A DNA stretch of 6,562 nt from an uncultured Clostridia bacterium (GTDB lineage: Bacteria; Bacillota; Clostridia; Christensenellales; CAG-314), in NCBI GenBank assembly GCA_934177025.1, contig CAKPPA010000062.1:1-6562 (forward strand). The letters are read 5' to 3'. Position 1 is the stretch's first letter, and the number at the start of each line of letters is the position of its first letter. Both the position numbers and the translations under genes were made by a program. This document shows, piece after piece, positions 4,240-6,562 of this stretch. The notes under the pieces were generated by a model. The model worked only from the letters and a program-made list of their open reading frames with translations. It had not been told where the DNA came from and made no database searches.

Positions 4240-6562
4240 ATGAATCATGTGGAAATTGAAAAAAAATGGCAAAAAAAATGGGCGGAAACGGGTGTTTACC
4301 GTTTTGACAAAAACGACCTCGAACACAAAGAATACGTGTTGGAAATGTTTTCCTATCCGAGCGGGGCAAAACTACACATCGGTCACTGGTACAATTTTAG
4401 CCTAGCGGACTCCTATGCGCGGTTCAAAAAAATGCAAGGCTTTAACGTGTTTCAGCCGATGGGCTTCGATGCGTTTGGATTGCCTGCGGAAAATTACGCA
4501 ATCAAAACCGGCATTCATCCGAAGGACAGCACGCTGAAAAACATCGAAATTATGGAACGCCAATTGAAAGAAATGGGCGCAATGTTCGATTGGGATGCCG
4601 AAGTGAAAACCTGCATGCCGGATTACTACAAATGGACACAATGGATTTTTACGAAATTGTTCGAACGCGGCCTCGCCTACCGCAAGGAAGCACCGGTAAA
4701 CTGGTGCCCGTCCTGCAACACGGTGCTGGCAAACGAACAAATCGTTGACGGGTGCTGCGAACGCTGCGGCACCGAAGTGGTACGTAAAAATTTGACGCAA
4801 TGGTTTTTTAAAATCACCGATTACGCCGAGGAACTGTTGACCGGACTCGACACGTTGGACTGGCCGGAAAAAACCAAACTGATGCAACGCAACTGGATCG
4901 GAAAATCCGTCGGCGGAGACGTGGAATTTCAAATGGAAAACTCCGACGAAACCTTCCGCGTGTTTACCACGCGTGCGGATACCCTGTTCGGCGTCAGTTA
5001 CGTAGTGCTTGCGCCGGAACATCCGTTGGTGGACAAAATTACCGTGCCGGAACAAAAAGAAGCGGTGGAAGCGTACCGCATTGCCGCATCCAAAACCAAC
5101 GAAATCGAGCGGCTGAGCACGGCGCGTGAAAAAACCGGTGTGTTTACGGGGGCGTACTGCATTAACCCGATTAACAACGAACGCGTGCCTGTGTGGGTGG
5201 CGGATTACGTGCTGTACTCCTACGGTACGGGCGCGGTAATGGGCGTTGCCAGCCACGACGAAAGAGACTACATTTTTGCAAAAAAACATAATTTGAAAAT
5301 ACAACGCGTGATTCGCAGTAAGGACGGCTCGCCGGACGAACTGCCGTTCACTGATTACGGCGTGCTGGTGAATTCCGGCAAGTTTGACGGATTGACAACG
5401 GAAGAAGCCAAAGTGAAAATCGTGGAGGAACTTGCGAAATCCGGCAAAGGCGAACTGAAAACGAATTATCGCCTGCGCGACTGGCTGGTGTCCCGTCAAC
5501 GTTACTGGGGTGCGCCGATCCCTATCGTTTACTGCGAAAAATGCGGAACGGTGGCGGTACCGGAGGAGCAACTGCCGGTGGAACTGCCGTACGACGTCGA
5601 TTTTACGCCGGACGGAACAAGCCCGCTGAAAAAACACGAAGGGTTTATGCACACCGTTTGCCCGAAATGCGGCGGCCCTGCTTTAAGGGAAGCGGACACG
5701 CTTGACACCTTTGTTTGCAGCAGCTGGTACTTTTTGCGCTATGCGGACAGCAAAAACGACAAGCAGGCTTGGGATCCGGAATGGATTAACAAAATTTTGC
5801 CGGTGGACAAATACGTCGGCGGTGCGGAACATGCCTGCATGCACTTGTTGTACGCACGCTTTTTTACCAAGGCGTTAAGGGACATGGGTTACTTGAATTT
5901 TGACGAACCGTTCCTTTCCTTGGTGCATCAAGGCACGATTTTAGGCCCTGACGGCAACAAAATGAGTAAATCCAAAGGCAACGTGGTAAGTCCCGACGAC
6001 TACACTTCCGTGTACGGCTCCGACGTGTTCCGTTGCTACCTTGCATTTGGGTTTAAGTACATCGAAGGCGGCCCGTGGAACTCCGACGGCATTAAAGCCA
6101 TTGCAAAATGGTTGGAACGCGTGGAACGGTTGGTGTTGAAAGCGTTTGAAAACAACGACGACAACAAAACCTACGCACAAGCGGAAAAAGAGTTGGATTA
6201 CGTGCGCCACAACGCCATTAAACAGGTGCGCGCGGACTACGAGTCCTTCTCCTTCAACACGGCACTGGCACGATTGATGGAACTGACAAACGCATTGCAA
6301 AAATATTTGTCGGAAGCAACCGTAAACGGTGCGTTCGTGAAGGACGTGTGCCGCGACTTGATTCAAATGCTTGCCCCTTGCGCACCGCACTTCAGCGAGG
6401 AAATGTGGGAACAAACGGGCAACGCTTACTCCATTTTCCAAACGAAATTCCCTGAATTCGACGAAGCCGCAATGCAAAAAAGCGAAGTGGAACTCGTGGT
6501 GCAAATCAACGCGAAAAACCGCTCGAAAATCGTCGTTTCCTCCGCGGCAACGAAAGAGGAAA
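4240..6562 (+). CDS. leuS: Leucyl-tRNA synthetase; C-terminus outside window
   Basis: Charges tRNA-Leu with leucine in the cytosol, a class I aminoacyl-tRNA synthetase. The 774 visible residues compare with about 800-860 for the bacterial family, so a few dozen are missing at the right edge. The Rossmann fold has the HIGH signature (46-49, KLHIGHW) and the KMSKS loop (574-578). GFDAFGLPAENYA (75-87) and the WYFLRY segment (496-501) are typical of LeuRS. A zinc knuckle uses C156/C159 and C173/C176, and a second CxxC set is C432/C435 with C474/C477. The CP1 editing domain, about 226-408, contains FTTRADTLFG (242-251) and GTGAVMGVASHDERD (329-343). The usual family forms are TTRPDT and AVPxHD, so a proline is lost in both. 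The anticodon-binding helices follow from about 650, and the C-terminal domain starts around 751. ATG 4240 has AGGGAG 8 nt upstream, and an in-frame TAG at 4225-4227 excludes earlier starts. It has its own promoter and no T-box. Confidence 0.98.
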   Translation, partial: MNHVEIEKKWQKKWAETGVYRFDKNDLEHKEYVLEMFSYPSGAKLHIGHWYNFSLADSYARFKKMQGFNVFQPMGFDAFGLPAENYAIKTGIHPKDSTLKNIEIMERQLKEMGAMFDWDAEVKTCMPDYYKWTQWIFTKLFERGLAYRKEAPVNWCPSCNTVLANEQIVDGCCERCGTEVVRKNLTQWFFKITDYAEELLTGLDTLDWPEKTKLMQRNWIGKSVGGDVEFQMENSDETFRVFTTRADTLFGVSYVVLAPEHPLVDKITVPEQKEAVEAYRIAASKTNEIERLSTAREKTGVFTGAYCINPINNERVPVWVADYVLYSYGTGAVMGVASHDERDYIFAKKHNLKIQRVIRSKDGSPDELPFTDYGVLVNSGKFDGLTTEEAKVKIVEELAKSGKGELKTNYRLRDWLVSRQRYWGAPIPIVYCEKCGTVAVPEEQLPVELPYDVDFTPDGTSPLKKHEGFMHTVCPKCGGPALREADTLDTFVCSSWYFLRYADSKNDKQAWDPEWINKILPVDKYVGGAEHACMHLLYARFFTKALRDMGYLNFDEPFLSLVHQGTILGPDGNKMSKSKGNVVSPDDYTSVYGSDVFRCYLAFGFKYIEGGPWNSDGIKAIAKWLERVERLVLKAFENNDDNKTYAQAEKELDYVRHNAIKQVRADYESFSFNTALARLMELTNALQKYLSEATVNGAFVKDVCRDLIQMLAPCAPHFSEEMWEQTGNAYSIFQTKFPEFDEAAMQKSEVELVVQINAKNRSKIVVSSAATKEE

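Noticed and set aside
3993..4259. Plus-strand frame of 88 codons between the ClC gene and leuS
   Set aside because: It covers the ClC terminator, the leuS promoter and the leuS start, and its sequence reflects pyrimidine-rich DNA rather than a protein.
4402..5652. A 416-codon open frame on the minus strand opposite leuS
   Set aside because: It is in the same codon register as leuS, so it stays open simply because leuS uses no TTA, CTA or TCA codons across this span. It ends exactly at the CTA codon at 4402. The translation is rich in His, Arg, Phe and Val without a recognisable domain, and leuS is certain.
5941..6504. A 187-codon open frame on the minus strand opposite the 3' part of leuS
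   Set aside because: Same-register antisense shadow of leuS for the same codon-use reason. It has no ribosome binding site or recognisable motif.

Overview
The window looks like chromosomal DNA from a member of the Bacillota (Firmicutes), probably a Clostridia-type bacterium. The grounds are purine-rich GGAGG-type ribosome binding sites, near-consensus sigma-A promoters with 17-bp spacers, U-tract terminators, a ClC antiporter fused to a C-terminal TrkA-C domain, a DAHP synthase of the Thermotoga/Bacillota type with an N-terminal ferredoxin-like domain, and a LeuRS with extra CxxC pairs. Base composition looks roughly balanced, with frequent T and A runs. Lineage is an inference from style, not from a database search. 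I see no mobile elements, tRNA or rRNA genes, CRISPR arrays or signs of recent transfer.

The left part (1-2316) is a minus-strand shikimate-pathway cluster, transcribed right to left: aroE (shikimate dehydrogenase), aroK (shikimate kinase, overlapping aroE by 4 nt), then a regulated leader, then aroF (DAHP synthase, cut by the left window edge). Between aroK and aroF lies the most interesting element. A sigma-A promoter overlaps the end of aroK. It is followed by a 25-codon leader peptide with eight aromatic residues (5 Tyr, 3 Phe), including Tyr-Tyr-Tyr and Phe-Tyr-Tyr runs. Next comes a 12-bp hairpin with a U-tract, placed just before the aroF ribosome binding site. This has the architecture of a ribosome-mediated transcription attenuator sensing Tyr and Phe charging, placed on the committed first step of aromatic synthesis. 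The enzyme it controls belongs to a family whose N-terminal domain also senses Tyr/Phe, so control may act on both transcription and enzyme activity.

A divergent intergenic region (2270-2427) carries back-to-back promoters for aroE (left) and for a ClC-family H+/Cl- antiporter (right). The antiporter gene starts at GTG 2428 and ends at a strong intrinsic terminator (4002-4028).

The right part (4029-6562) starts with about 125 bp of pyrimidine-rich spacer, then a sigma-A promoter, a short 5' UTR with a hairpin directly before the ribosome binding site, and leuS (leucyl-tRNA synthetase). The right edge cuts leuS a few dozen codons before its expected end. No T-box leader precedes leuS.
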